A stretch of DNA of 64,000 nt from Methanobacterium_D oryzae (GTDB lineage Archaea; Methanobacteriota; Methanobacteria; Methanobacteriales; Methanobacteriaceae), in NCBI RefSeq assembly GCF_050433505.1, contig NZ_JBNPXC010000001.1, positions 372,001 to 436,000 of the forward strand, given 5' to 3'. The notes under the pieces are model-generated. The model worked only from the letters and a program-made list of their open reading frames with translations, searched no databases and had not been told where the DNA came from. The translations under genes were made by a program, and so were the position numbers. How positions within the stretch are numbered: the first letter of the stretch is position 1; every line of letters starts with the position of its first letter. Of the stretch, positions 26,667-37,395 are shown in pieces.

Positions 26667-27566
26667 ATGATAAATATAAGTTCTCTAACCAAATCTTTCG
26701 GTAAAATACAAGCTTTAGATAACTTAAATCTTGATATTGGAAAAGGAGAACTTTTAGGAATTATAGGGCCAAATGGCGCCGGTAAAACCACTGCAATAAG
26801 GATAATATGTGGAATTTTAAAGCCTGATTCTGGAGACGTGGTTGTTGATGGGCACAGTGTTTTAAAGGACCCGATAAAAGTTAAGTCGATGATAGGGTAC
26901 CTTCCAGAAGAACCAAATCTTTATGAAAGGTTCAAGGCCCGTGATTTGCTTAGATATTTCGGAGAACTCTATGGAGTTCCAAAAGATATACTTAATGATA
27001 GAATTGAGGAACTTTTAGATCTTGTAGGGATGGAAAAACGTGCAGATCACCGTATAAATACATTTTCAAAGGGTTTACGTCAAAGAGTTGGTATCGCACG
27101 GGCTTTAATTCATGATCCTCCTATAATTATTTTTGATGAACCTACAATGGGCTTGGACCCTGTAACTTCTCTTGCAATTCGAGGATTTATTGATGGATTA
27201 AAAAGGGAAAGAACCATTATTTTATGTACTCATTACATGGATGAAGCGGATGCACTCTGTGATCGGGTGGCAATTTTAAATGGTGGAAAAATTAGAGATA
27301 TGGGAACTCCTGAATACCTGAAATCAAAGGTACATGGGGATATAATACTCAAAATAAAACTAAAAGACTCTAATAATGTGAACATTGAAAAGATTTATCA
27401 ATTTAACACTGTAGAAAACGTGAGCTCAGAAAAAGAAATTCTTTCTATATCACTGAAGTCTAAAGATGAAATTTCTAATATAGTAAGCTTACTTGGACAA
27501 AATTTGGTGTCTGTAAATACTAAAGAACCTTCTCTGGAAGATGTATTTATTCATACTATAAAGTAA
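26667..27566 (+). CDS. ABC transporter ATP-binding protein
   Basis: A 299-residue ATPase. Walker A GPNGAGKTT, Q-loop GYLPEEPNLYERF, signature FSKGLRQRVGIARAL, Walker B IIFDEPTMGLDP and the H-loop THYMDEA are all intact. It pairs with two ABC-2 permeases downstream. TATA at 26636-26644 puts the 5' end at about the ATG, so the message is probably leaderless. The substrate is unknown; the NatA-type layout suits Na+, drug or peptide export. Confidence 0.93.
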   Translation: MINISSLTKSFGKIQALDNLNLDIGKGELLGIIGPNGAGKTTAIRIICGILKPDSGDVVVDGHSVLKDPIKVKSMIGYLPEEPNLYERFKARDLLRYFGELYGVPKDILNDRIEELLDLVGMEKRADHRINTFSKGLRQRVGIARALIHDPPIIIFDEPTMGLDPVTSLAIRGFIDGLKRERTIILCTHYMDEADALCDRVAILNGGKIRDMGTPEYLKSKVHGDIILKIKLKDSNNVNIEKIYQFNTVENVSSEKEILSISLKSKDEISNIVSLLGQNLVSVNTKEPSLEDVFIHTIK

Positions 27567-27586
27567 TTCTTTAACAGGTTTTTATT

Positions 27587-28771
27587 ATGAAATTCCTTAC
27601 GTTAACAAAATGGGAGTTTAAAAACACTTTATCCAGTAGAAAATTCCTGATGATATTTGTTTTGCAATTATCTGTCTTAATTCTAATGATGTTTTTCTTT
27701 AACATGTTTATTACCAATATAGAATCTGAAGAAGGAATTACATTGTCTCCATCTTTAACAGGGTTTGCATCAATTGATGCTTCAGATAAAGATAGTTTAC
27801 TTATAAATCAATTGAATAATGAAGTTCTTAACATTGAATCAAATTCAGGTGATATAAATGATGTTAAAAGTGGAAAAAGCACGGCTTTACTGGCTGTTCC
27901 TGAAAATTCTACAGAAGAGTTAGATAAATTTCAAACCATAAATGTAGATCTTTTTATAAATTCTGCAGATCCAAAGCAAGTTGTAGTATCTGAAGAGGTG
28001 AATATGACAATAAAGGCTGTTTCATCTTCAATTTCAGATCAGTGGATAAAATATTTAGTACCAGAAGTAAACGTAGTTGAACCAGAAGTTAAAGAAGAGA
28101 AAAAGGGAGAATCTTTACCTTTACAAATTATCAAGAAAATGATGATCGCTATTCTTCTTTTCCTCCCACTTTTTCTATTTGGGAATATGGTAATTGATAC
28201 TATAGTCGGTGAAAAAGAGAGAAAAACAGGGGAAATATTGATAGCAATGCCCTTAAGCCATAGAGATATTATAATTGGAAAAAACGTTGCCATAATATTA
28301 ACAATAGCCCTGCAAGTAGCTTTATGGTTAATAATACTATTAGCAGCTGGATTTGATATTAAAAATCCATTTTTAGTTTATATGGTTATTATATTGACTT
28401 CTGTTCCTATTATTGGTGTAACAAGCGTTATTGCGGTGTATTCTAAAAATTACAAAGAAGCGGGAATTGGATTAAGTTTTGTTTATATCACAATTGTAGG
28501 ATTTCTCGTCGTTCCAGCTCTTGCATATATATCTAGTAAGGCCACATTATCTAATATATCTCCTATGACACTTGTGATGCGCTTATTTTCGGGGGAAAAC
28601 ATACCTGCACCTGATTTTATGATTCCTTTTGTATCTATAATCATTATCAGCTTAATTTCATATTGGATTTCCATAAAACTCTTTAAAAGGGACGATATAA
28701 CTTTTGGGCCAAGACCGGGAATAATCAGATTAATCCTTGACTTAGTAAGGATTAAAAAAATTGCGCCTTAA
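27587..28771 (+). CDS. ABC-2 family permease (NatB-like)
   Basis: A 394-residue membrane protein. An N-terminal helix (LMIFVLQLSVLILMMFFF) is followed by a large extracytoplasmic domain (about residues 45-180), then five or six helices. The loop DTIVGEKERKTGEILIAMPLSHRDIIIGK is the ABC-2 coupling signature. It starts 20 bp after the ATPase gene and matches the third gene in layout. Confidence 0.9.
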   Translation: MKFLTLTKWEFKNTLSSRKFLMIFVLQLSVLILMMFFFNMFITNIESEEGITLSPSLTGFASIDASDKDSLLINQLNNEVLNIESNSGDINDVKSGKSTALLAVPENSTEELDKFQTINVDLFINSADPKQVVVSEEVNMTIKAVSSSISDQWIKYLVPEVNVVEPEVKEEKKGESLPLQIIKKMMIAILLFLPLFLFGNMVIDTIVGEKERKTGEILIAMPLSHRDIIIGKNVAIILTIALQVALWLIILLAAGFDIKNPFLVYMVIILTSVPIIGVTSVIAVYSKNYKEAGIGLSFVYITIVGFLVVPALAYISSKATLSNISPMTLVMRLFSGENIPAPDFMIPFVSIIIISLISYWISIKLFKRDDITFGPRPGIIRLILDLVRIKKIAP

Positions 28772-28883
28772 AATAGAAATTAACATGAAGATTTGGAATG
28801 TAAATTAAACAATATAGCATGTATTAAATAAAAATAAATCTTAAAGATATAATTTTTATCAATTATAAGTTACGGTAGATAAA

Positions 28884-30023
28884 ATGAAGATAATTGCTCT
28901 TGCAAAAAAAGAAGCCCAAGATATATTAACCAATAAAATTTACCTAATGGTGGTAATTGTCCAAGTATTCATCATTCTTGGAGCGTTTGGTTTGGGGATA
29001 GCAAGTTCTGTAGTCACTGATCCAGGGCTTTTAGATCAATATGGAGTCACATCTTCCCTTAAAATTGGAATTTCAGAAGATTTAAAGAATTCTACCTTTG
29101 CAAATAACTTAAAATCCCAAAATTTAAACTTGATTTACTTTAAAAATATGAGTGAAGCAAATAATTTGCTTGGATCCGAATTAGTGGCAGTAATTCAAGT
29201 TTCACCCCTTCCAGAAGAAAATATAGTATTTCAATCAGATACTGAAAATGTATTCTATCCTATTATATCTGAAAAGATAAATAATGCCATAGATAGATTT
29301 AAATTAGAAAAGAAACTTGAATCTGCGGGAATTAGCAATAATATGATCGAGAAAATTGAAAATCCTATAACTTTAAATGAAATATATCTTAATAATGATA
29401 ATCCAGCAAAATTAGCCATGAATACTTCTTATTTTGTTGAAATAATGTATGGATTTATAGTTCCCTTTGTTTTACTTCTCCCATTTTTCCTTGCGAGCAA
29501 TATTGTAACGGATAGTGTAGTGGGAGAAAGAGAGAGAAAAACCTTTGAAATGCTTCTTATGGCTCCCATTTCAAGTTCTATGGTTATAATTGGAAAAATT
29601 GTACCTATATTCTCCTTTTCAATAATTCAAAGCATTGCATGGGCTATTCTATTAGATGTGCTTGGAGTTCCAATTTATAACTTCTTTATATTGATGGTAA
29701 TAATGGTATTTGTCGGTCTTGGGTTTATAGGAGTTGGAATTTTAATATCTATGCTTGTAGATAGTACAAAAGAAGCAAATTCAGCAATAACCTTGGCCTT
29801 AATGTTTGCAACATTTATTTTATTCATGCCTCTTTTTACAAAATTTCCATATTTTGAAGGCATTTTAAATATTATTCCCACAGTTTTAATAGTTAAGCTG
29901 GCTTCAACTCCTAATATTCAACTGTCTCTACTTTTATATTTAATTCCCACAATTTTATTTTCAAGTTTAATATTTTTATTAACAGTAAGATATTTCAGAC
30001 AGGAGAGAGCTATCCGGCTTTAA
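28884..30023 (+). CDS. ABC-2 family permease, second subunit
   Basis: A 379-residue homologue of the preceding permease with the same layout: a single N-terminal helix, a ~150-residue outer domain, and a cluster of helices after the DSVVGERERKTFEMLLMAPI coupling loop. The 112 bp gap before it contains TATA-like sequence, so it may have an internal promoter. With the other two genes it makes one heterodimeric exporter. Confidence 0.9.
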   Translation: MKIIALAKKEAQDILTNKIYLMVVIVQVFIILGAFGLGIASSVVTDPGLLDQYGVTSSLKIGISEDLKNSTFANNLKSQNLNLIYFKNMSEANNLLGSELVAVIQVSPLPEENIVFQSDTENVFYPIISEKINNAIDRFKLEKKLESAGISNNMIEKIENPITLNEIYLNNDNPAKLAMNTSYFVEIMYGFIVPFVLLLPFFLASNIVTDSVVGERERKTFEMLLMAPISSSMVIIGKIVPIFSFSIIQSIAWAILLDVLGVPIYNFFILMVIMVFVGLGFIGVGILISMLVDSTKEANSAITLALMFATFILFMPLFTKFPYFEGILNIIPTVLIVKLASTPNIQLSLLLYLIPTILFSSLIFLLTVRYFRQERAIRL

Positions 30024-30049
30024 ACATTTATCATTAAAATCTCAATATT

Positions 30050-31063
30050 TTAGACCCATGAAAACAGGTTCCATGAAAGGAAAAATCCACTACATTTGCC
30101 CTTTAAATCTACAAATAGTTTAAGTAAAAGAGCTTTATCATTGATATTTCCAGGTACTTTAACTATCATTCTATCAGAATATTTTTCAATGTTTAAAACA
30201 TCATAACCTGCAAAATCGATATTATCTGAAGGATGCATGACTGTTATTTCGTGGAAATCTGCATTATTTCCAAGTAATCCCAAAAAAATTCGAATTAGAA
30301 CAAGTATGATTATAATTGTGCTTGGTTTTATAAGATCTCTTAGTGAAAATGGTTCTTTAATGAAATAAATTCCTAAAAGACATGAAAGACCTACTAATGC
30401 TGGTGCTGAAAAAAGTCCTCCATCTAACATTCCAATTAAGGATGTAGTTAATGAGAATGCAAGGATAACTTTGTAAAGATCTCTTTTGATATTTAGAGAA
30501 ATTAATCCAGCTATATAAACTAGAGGAAAAGTTATACAAATACCAAATGCAACTTGTGGAACATAGCTGGCAATTGGAAATCCGGTATTAACACCAGATG
30601 GAATAGGTATTCCTAAAGTATAGATCAAAGAACCTAAAATTGATTTAAATATGTGAGTATGGATTATACTTGTAGTGCTAGCATCTGAATTGAATGATAC
30701 AAACATTGTAAAGATTGAAACACCAAACTTTGCTCTTAGCCATATTTCAAGAATTATTCCAATTAAATAGGTAATGAATAAGATTATTATAGTAAATTTA
30801 AGATATTTTTGACCATTAAACTTAAGTTTTGGACTTAAAGATAATATTTTATTTGCAATAGTTCCATCTTGTTTAAATAAAGGATAAAATAGGAGTATAC
30901 TTCCCATAATACCAAAAAGAAGCACTGATTTACCTTGTGATGAGCCTTCTAAAAAGGGATAGGTAATGGTTAAAATGATATGGTCTAAGTAATGTGTGGT
31001 AAATAGGAAAACTGCAAAAAGTATCATAAAAATTCCAATTAAATTTAATTTATTTAAGTTCAA
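30050..31063 (-). CDS. Uncharacterised polytopic membrane protein
   Basis: A 337-residue protein with about nine hydrophobic helices and a soluble C-terminal region of about 65 residues (HPSDNIDFAGYDVLNIEKYS). I do not recognise the family. TTG start: GGTGAG lies 3 nt upstream. It is on the minus strand with the kinase-like and purL genes, separated by about 100 bp of AT-rich DNA. Confidence 0.7.
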   Translation of the reverse strand: MNLNKLNLIGIFMILFAVFLFTTHYLDHIILTITYPFLEGSSQGKSVLLFGIMGSILLFYPLFKQDGTIANKILSLSPKLKFNGQKYLKFTIIILFITYLIGIILEIWLRAKFGVSIFTMFVSFNSDASTTSIIHTHIFKSILGSLIYTLGIPIPSGVNTGFPIASYVPQVAFGICITFPLVYIAGLISLNIKRDLYKVILAFSLTTSLIGMLDGGLFSAPALVGLSCLLGIYFIKEPFSLRDLIKPSTIIIILVLIRIFLGLLGNNADFHEITVMHPSDNIDFAGYDVLNIEKYSDRMIVKVPGNINDKALLLKLFVDLKGKCSGFFLSWNLFSWV

Positions 31064-31169
31064 TGTCTCACCATCTGAATTTAAGTCTCTAGAAAATGAA
31101 ATTAACTAACTTATTTTGCAATGTTTTATTATATAAAGTAATTTATAATTGAATCAATAGGTAAAATTT

Positions 31170-31730
31170 TTATATTAAATATATTACTAAGCTCATAGCA
31201 ATACCGGAAATTATGGGAATAGGAATATTATCATCTATAGGACTATATGCTTCGGTTATCGCGCCACATAGAGCTCCAAAAAATGATGGGAGTATTGAAA
31301 GTTGAGTAAAAGCACCTATAAATGATACAAGGAAAAATGCTAAAGTTCCAATATATGTTTTTCTTTTATTAAAGGGTATATGCCTTTTTCCGAATCTTTT
31401 TCCGAATATGGTAGATGCAGAATCTCCAAATAGGAGTATGATAATAGCTGCATTTGCAATCATGACATCAAATCTGAATAAATATAAGGTTATTATAATT
31501 CCCACAAAGAAATAAACAAAGCCTCGTTCATCATCATCTCTTTTAGTGTTTCTTAAAATAAAAGAAAAAAATGGTATTTTTCTTGTTTTATCTATTCTAA
31601 AAATAGCTTCAACAAAAATCACGATAGCTATACAAAGGAGTATTGTAATAATTGGATTAAAAAACCAGTTTAGAAAAACAATGAAAATACCTGATGCATG
31701 AATTAATTGCCTTAAATACTCTTTCCTCAT
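31170..31730 (-). CDS. Polyprenol/dolichol-kinase-like CTP-dependent kinase
   Basis: A 186-residue membrane protein with about six helices. The loop LLFGDSASTIFGKRFGKRHIPFNKRKTYIGTLAFF is the signature of the SEC59/DGK1/phytol kinase family, and PIDDN lies near the end. In archaea such enzymes may phosphorylate polyprenol or geranylgeraniol-type lipids with CTP. It lies 22 bp downstream of purL in the same direction, but a functional link is not evident. Confidence 0.82.
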   Translation of the reverse strand: MRKEYLRQLIHASGIFIVFLNWFFNPIITILLCIAIVIFVEAIFRIDKTRKIPFFSFILRNTKRDDDERGFVYFFVGIIITLYLFRFDVMIANAAIIILLFGDSASTIFGKRFGKRHIPFNKRKTYIGTLAFFLVSFIGAFTQLSILPSFFGALCGAITEAYSPIDDNIPIPIISGIAMSLVIYLI

Positions 31731-31752
31731 AACATCAGGCCATTCTTATGAT

Positions 31753-33933
31753 TTAAGCCATAAATTTCTCTATTACTCCATAATAAGAATCTTTGAGTTT
31801 TTCAATGCTTACATTTATGAGTTTCTGGTTTATAATTAAATTAGTTCCACCAACTTCTCCAATAATAGCTGCAGGGGCATTTATTTTACTTAATAGTTCA
31901 TTTGTATATTCATTTTTAACTGTAATAATGAATCTTGCATTTGACTCTGAAAATAATATTTCAGCATTATTCATGCTTTCATCACCTTTTGGAACCTTAG
32001 AAATATCTAAATTTGCTCCAATTTCTCCAGAAATGATCATTTCAGCAATTGCAATTCCTAATCCTCCAGATGAGAGATCATGAACTGCAGTTATGGCTTC
32101 ATTTTTATCAGCACGGATCAATTCTAAAACACTATTTGCAGATTCAAATTCAGCATCCATATTCACTTTTGGTGATTCTCCCTGAACAACATCAAACAAT
32201 GATCTATGATACTCAGAACCATCAAGTTCAGGATAGGTTTTACCAATTAAAATGATCTTATCTCCTTCATTTTTAAAATCAAGGGTTCTGATATCTTTAA
32301 TATCCATTAATCCTGCTACACCTACAACTGGTGATGGATTTACAGTAACTCCCTCGGTTTCATTATAAAAACTAACATTACCACTTATTACTGGAGTTTC
32401 AAAGTGATTTGCAATATCTGACATTCCCTGTATACATTCCCTAAATTGCCAGAATACATGGGGCTTTTCAGGATTTCCGAAGTTCAAGCAATCAACAATA
32501 CATATTGGCTCCGCACCCATTGAAACAACATTTCTAAAGGCTTCGGCAACTGCTCCTGCACCTCCGTGGTAAGGATCAAGTTTTGTATGTATGCTATTAC
32601 AGTCTGATGTAAGTGCAATAGCTTTTTCATCATCAATTTTAAGCACAGCCGCATCATCACCTGGTTTAACAGCAGTTCTTATCTGCACTTCATGATCGTA
32701 TTGCCTGTAAACCCATTTTTTACTTGCAATGTTTGGAGATGAGAGCAGTTTAAGGATAGCTTCTTGGGGATCAATATCCTCTAATTCCTTATATTCTGCA
32801 GTTTCATCTGGTCCACATCCTTTTTTATGGGGATCACATGCTTCTCTGTCGATAACTGGAGGGTCTGCAAGAAGACATGTTCTGACATCTGCTATAACTT
32901 CTCCTTCTTGTTTGATAATTAGATTTTGATCATTAGTTACTTTTCCAATTGCTGCGTGAGGAAGTTCATATTTTTCAAATATTTCCATTAAAGCATCCAC
33001 ATCATCAGGTTTTACAACAAAAACCATTCTTTCTTGAGACTCAGAGAGCATTATTTCGTAAGGTGTCATTCCTTCTTCTCTTAGTGGAATTTTAGTAAGC
33101 TCTACTTCCGCTCCATTTCCACCTTTAGCAGCCATTTCTGAAACACAACAGGTTAAGCCGCCACCACCAAGATCTTTAAGTCCAACAACATCAACTTTGT
33201 CTAAAGCTTCAAGTGTAGCTTCTAAAACCATTTTCTTTGTAAATGGATCTCCTACTTGAACTGCTGGCCTATCTTCAAGTTCAGATTCTGATGTGAGTTC
33301 TTCAGATGCAAATGTTACTCCATGAATACCATCTCTTCCTGTTCGTCCACCCATAAGGACAAAAATATCCCCTACATCAGGGGCAATACCTCTAACGATA
33401 TCTTCTTTTTTAACAAGTCCAGCACATACCACGTTTACCAGTGGATTAAATTTGAAGTTTTCATCAAATTCAACTTCTCCTCCCACCGTTGGGATTCCCA
33501 CTCTATTTCCATAGTCTGAGATTCCTTTTACAACATATTCAAAAATATAACGTGATCTTTGATCTTCAAGAGGACCAAACCTTAATGAATCAAGCAATGC
33601 TACAGGCATGGCTCCCATAGAAATAATATCACGTATTATTCCCCCAATACCTGTCCCTGCTCCTCCATAAGGTTCTATAGCCGAAGGGTGGTTGTGGCTT
33701 TCCATTCCAATAACAAGTGCAAGCTCATCTGTTAGTTCAACAATACCTGCATCGTCTCCAGGTCCTAATATTACTTTTTCGCCTTCTGTAGGGAATAGAC
33801 TTAGTATTGGACGGCTGCTTTTATAGGAGCAGTGTTCTGAAAACATTATGTCCAGCATACCTTCTTCTAATGAATTTGGTTTTCTTCCAAGCTCTTTTTT
33901 TATATATTTTTGTTCTGAATCAGTTAAGGTCAT
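31753..33933 (-). CDS. purL: Phosphoribosylformylglycinamidine synthase PurL
   Basis: A 726-residue small-type PurL, the ATP-dependent subunit of FGAM synthase in purine synthesis. It would act with PurQ and PurS, which are not in the window. The repeated metal/nucleotide segments VILGPGDDAGIVE with GMESHNHPSAIEPYGGAGTGIGG and AVKPGDDAAVLK with DPYHGGAGAVAEA are the two AIRS-like halves. The start at 33933 is set by CGTGAT three nt upstream rather than the ATG five codons earlier. The gene is 15-30 bp downstream of ileS. Confidence 0.96.
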   Translation of the reverse strand: MTLTDSEQKYIKKELGRKPNSLEEGMLDIMFSEHCSYKSSRPILSLFPTEGEKVILGPGDDAGIVELTDELALVIGMESHNHPSAIEPYGGAGTGIGGIIRDIISMGAMPVALLDSLRFGPLEDQRSRYIFEYVVKGISDYGNRVGIPTVGGEVEFDENFKFNPLVNVVCAGLVKKEDIVRGIAPDVGDIFVLMGGRTGRDGIHGVTFASEELTSESELEDRPAVQVGDPFTKKMVLEATLEALDKVDVVGLKDLGGGGLTCCVSEMAAKGGNGAEVELTKIPLREEGMTPYEIMLSESQERMVFVVKPDDVDALMEIFEKYELPHAAIGKVTNDQNLIIKQEGEVIADVRTCLLADPPVIDREACDPHKKGCGPDETAEYKELEDIDPQEAILKLLSSPNIASKKWVYRQYDHEVQIRTAVKPGDDAAVLKIDDEKAIALTSDCNSIHTKLDPYHGGAGAVAEAFRNVVSMGAEPICIVDCLNFGNPEKPHVFWQFRECIQGMSDIANHFETPVISGNVSFYNETEGVTVNPSPVVGVAGLMDIKDIRTLDFKNEGDKIILIGKTYPELDGSEYHRSLFDVVQGESPKVNMDAEFESANSVLELIRADKNEAITAVHDLSSGGLGIAIAEMIISGEIGANLDISKVPKGDESMNNAEILFSESNARFIITVKNEYTNELLSKINAPAAIIGEVGGTNLIINQKLINVSIEKLKDSYYGVIEKFMA

Positions 33934-33963
33934 TTTATCACGCCACATTTTAAATTTAAATAA

Positions 33964-36900
33964 TTATCCTGTTTTATTAATAGTTATTTTAAGATTTTCA
34001 TCCTCGATCTTCCACTCTTTTGTATAATCTCCCTCTTGGAAATCAAATGATAATTCTTGAGCTCTTACTTCATTGGAGATAAAGTCAAGGAATGATTCTA
34101 TTAACTCTTTGAATCCTTCATCACATTCAATAAATACAAAGATATTGGCTTCCACGTCAAGATCTAAATCTTTACGCATGTCTTGAATTCTTCTTATAAG
34201 TTCTCGAGACATTGCTTCAGACAATATTTCATCTGTAAGTTCTGTATCTAAAAATACATTACCTGAATCAAAATCAGCACTCACAAGATTTTCAGGAAGT
34301 TCTGTTTCAAATAGTATATCATTTTCCTCAAGTTCAATTGTTTTATCTTCCACTTCAACTTTGTAAATTCCTTCATTATCTAATATAGATTTTATTTCAG
34401 CACCATCTGCTGCAGCAAGGTTTTGCATTACTTTAGGTGCATCACCTCTAAGTTTTGGCCCCAGAGTTTTCAGATTTGGTTTTGCAATGATTTTCAAGTT
34501 TTCAAACTCATCAGTTGCTATAATTTCCTTTGTATTTGCTTGCTCCATTATAACTGCTCTAAGGGATTCAACAGCTTTTAATGTTTTTTCATCTTCTGAA
34601 ACTACTACAATTTCTTTTACTGGCCATCTGAGTTTGTATCTGGCAATATCTCTTCCCCTTGCGCATGCCTCAATGATGTCTCTAACAATATCCATATTCT
34701 CTTCTAAATCTTCGTCAATAAGGTCTTCATTGAACTCCCAGTCTTCCATATGTATACTCTCTGGAGCATCTTCTTCAACACCTTTAACAAGATTTTGGTA
34801 GATTTCTTCAGTTATATGTGGAGTTATAGGTGCCATTACTTTAATTAGAAGTTTTAAAGCATTATATAAAGTGTAATAAGCTCCTAATTTGTCGGGGTCT
34901 TCTTTTTCTACCCATGTACGCCCTCTTATCAGTCTCACATACCATCTGCTTAAATCTTCCAGTATAAAGTGGTTTATTGCCCTTGTGGCCTTGTGAAGAT
35001 GTAAAGAATCAAGAGCTTCTGTAACTTCCTTTGCAAGTGAATTAGCTCTTGAAGTTATCCATCTATCTTCATCTCGAAGTTTAATATCATCTTCAGTGTA
35101 AAGGGTAGGGTTGAAATTATCTATGGCCATGTATGTGGTTGAAAATACATAGACATTCCAGAGAATGTTAAACATTTTAGCAACATTTTTCAGCTCATCC
35201 CATGTAAATTTAAGGTCTTCCCATGGTTTGTTCCCCCAAAGAAGGTAAAATCTTAGAATATCTGCTCCATATTGTGCTATGACTTCGTCAGGTTCAACAA
35301 CGTTTCCAAGGGATTTACTCATCTTTCTACCTTCTTCATCAAGGGTAAATCCATGCATTAATACTCTTTTATATGGTGATTTGTCAAGGGAAATTACTCC
35401 ACATCCTAATTGTGAATAGAACCATCCTCGGGTCTGATCGTGTCCTTCTGTTATGAAATCATATGGAAACCATTCTTCAAACATTTCCTTTTCCTGAGGA
35501 TAATAAAGTGATGCCCATCCCGCAACTCCTGAGTCTATCCAAACATCTAAAACGTCAGGAACACGGTTCATATCTCCTCCACATTTACATTCAATGGTAA
35601 TTTCGTCAACATAAGGTCTGTGTATAAAGTCGCCTTCCAGTTTTCCATGAATTGCACGTTCTTTTAGTTCTTCAATTGATCCTATAACATCTATTTTTTC
35701 ACAGGATTCACATTTCCATATTGGAATTGGAATTCCCCAGTATCTTTGCCTTGATATTGTCCAGTCTCTTGCATTTTCAACCCAGTTACGGAATCGACTT
35801 TCTCCGGCCCATTCTGGAACCCATTCTACATTATCTAATTCACTGAGCATTTTATCCTTAATTTCTGTAACTTTAAGGAACCATTGCTGAGTTGCAAGGT
35901 ATATAATTGGAGTTTTACATCTCCAGCAGAAACCATACCTGTGATTAATCACATCTTCCTTTAGGAGAAGTCCATGCACATCTAAATCCGCTATGATGAA
36001 AGGATCAGCGTCTTTAACAAATTCTCCTTCATATTTTCCTGCTTCACCTTTGAATAATCCTGCTTCATCAACGGGACAGAATATAGGTAATCCATATTTT
36101 TTACCTATTTCAAAGTCATCTGGACCATGGCCTGGAGCTGTATGAACACAGCCAGTACCTTCAGTTAAAGTCACATGCTCTCCAGGCAATATTTTATGTT
36201 CAAATTCCTTTTGAACCGGTATCTCATCTAAAAGAGGATGTAAATATTCCATGCCGTCAAGATCAGCACCCTTAACTACTTTGATTATCTCATAATCTTG
36301 ACCTTCAAATAGAGATTCAACAAGGGCTTCAGCCATTATATAGACTTCATCATTAATTTTAACATAAGCATAATCAAAATCAGGATGAATACACACCGCC
36401 ATGTTTGCTGGAAGAGTCCAAGGTGTAGTTGTCCAAACAAGAACGAATTCATTGCCATTTCCTGAGTTTTTTAGAGGGAATTTTACATATATAGATGGAT
36501 CTTCTTTGTTTTCGTAATCAATTTCTGCAAGTGCAAGTGCTGTTTCACATCGTGGACACCATGTTATAACTCGAAGGTCATTTATAAGCAAATCTTTTTC
36601 ATGGGCGCGTTTTAAAGTCCACCAGCATGATTCCATGTATTTGGTGTCAAACGTAACATAAGGGTTATCCCAATCCATCCAAACTCCAAGCATTTTGAAC
36701 TGATCAGTCATCAGGGCTTTATTTTCAATTGCAAATTCCTTACATTTTTCAACAAAATTAGCTATTCCAATTTCAGTTTCAATCTGCTTCTTGCTTTTTA
36801 ATCCAAGTAATCCTTCCACTTTATGTTCAATTGGAAGTCCATGAGTATCCCATCCTGCTTGACGTCTTAAACTAAATCCAGACATACTCTTAAAACGTAA

Positions 36901-37107
36901 ATATGTATCTTTTATTGTTTTATTCCATGCAGTTCCGAGATGTATTCTACCACTACAATAAGGAGGACCATCTAAAAATGAATATTTAGGTTTATTTTCC
37001 CTTAATTTATTAGTTTTATTATATATATCGCTGTCATCCCAAAATTTTTGGATCTTTCTCTCGATAAGCTGTGTATCATATGATCTTTTGGCCTCTTCTA
37101 TTGGCAT
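33964..37107 (-). CDS. ileS: Isoleucyl-tRNA synthetase
   Basis: A 1047-residue class I synthetase. The HIGH-like motif is SGRIHLGTA (GRIHLG), the KMSKS motif is in EEGRKMSKSLGN, and the editing domain includes VWTTTPWTLPANMA and GHGPDDF. Zinc-binding CWRCKTP and CESCEK segments and the C-terminal anticodon-binding region are present. Length fits the archaeal/eukaryal type. TAGGAGAATCAAA precedes ATG, the same leader as radA. A 777 bp intergenic region with two structured elements lies upstream. Confidence 0.97.
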   Translation of the reverse strand: MPIEEAKRSYDTQLIERKIQKFWDDSDIYNKTNKLRENKPKYSFLDGPPYCSGRIHLGTAWNKTIKDTYLRFKSMSGFSLRRQAGWDTHGLPIEHKVEGLLGLKSKKQIETEIGIANFVEKCKEFAIENKALMTDQFKMLGVWMDWDNPYVTFDTKYMESCWWTLKRAHEKDLLINDLRVITWCPRCETALALAEIDYENKEDPSIYVKFPLKNSGNGNEFVLVWTTTPWTLPANMAVCIHPDFDYAYVKINDEVYIMAEALVESLFEGQDYEIIKVVKGADLDGMEYLHPLLDEIPVQKEFEHKILPGEHVTLTEGTGCVHTAPGHGPDDFEIGKKYGLPIFCPVDEAGLFKGEAGKYEGEFVKDADPFIIADLDVHGLLLKEDVINHRYGFCWRCKTPIIYLATQQWFLKVTEIKDKMLSELDNVEWVPEWAGESRFRNWVENARDWTISRQRYWGIPIPIWKCESCEKIDVIGSIEELKERAIHGKLEGDFIHRPYVDEITIECKCGGDMNRVPDVLDVWIDSGVAGWASLYYPQEKEMFEEWFPYDFITEGHDQTRGWFYSQLGCGVISLDKSPYKRVLMHGFTLDEEGRKMSKSLGNVVEPDEVIAQYGADILRFYLLWGNKPWEDLKFTWDELKNVAKMFNILWNVYVFSTTYMAIDNFNPTLYTEDDIKLRDEDRWITSRANSLAKEVTEALDSLHLHKATRAINHFILEDLSRWYVRLIRGRTWVEKEDPDKLGAYYTLYNALKLLIKVMAPITPHITEEIYQNLVKGVEEDAPESIHMEDWEFNEDLIDEDLEENMDIVRDIIEACARGRDIARYKLRWPVKEIVVVSEDEKTLKAVESLRAVIMEQANTKEIIATDEFENLKIIAKPNLKTLGPKLRGDAPKVMQNLAAADGAEIKSILDNEGIYKVEVEDKTIELEENDILFETELPENLVSADFDSGNVFLDTELTDEILSEAMSRELIRRIQDMRKDLDLDVEANIFVFIECDEGFKELIESFLDFISNEVRAQELSFDFQEGDYTKEWKIEDENLKITINKTG

Positions 37108-37319
37108 TTTGATTCTCCTAATTGATTTTTATGAATTTGATGCAAGAATAAGTAAATTGTTTAATATCCATTTCTTCTTACATTACTTTATTATAATTTA
37201 TCCTTGAACTATATCTGATTCGCAAATATTTAAAAGTTAACGCATAAAAATTCAGATAATTATATTAATTCCTTTTGTTAAAATAGAAAGAAATATAAGG
37301 ATCTTAATATAACCTATTA

Positions 37320-37395
37320 TTGCATCCCTAATCACATCGATACATTTATTTTACTGATATCGTATCGCCTCCGATGGGGATGCTACACCTACTGT
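37320..37395 (+). ncRNA. Candidate small RNA with nested hairpins
   Basis: GCATCCC (37322-37328) pairs with GGGATGC (37377-37383). Inside, CGATAC (37338-37343) pairs with GTATCG (37361-37366), leaving a loop of about 17 nt. A TATA box AAATATAAGG lies at 37291-37300, 26 nt before the outer stem, and TTTTTT follows at 37395-37400. Outer arm GCATCCC is shared with the element at 25809. Confidence 0.55.
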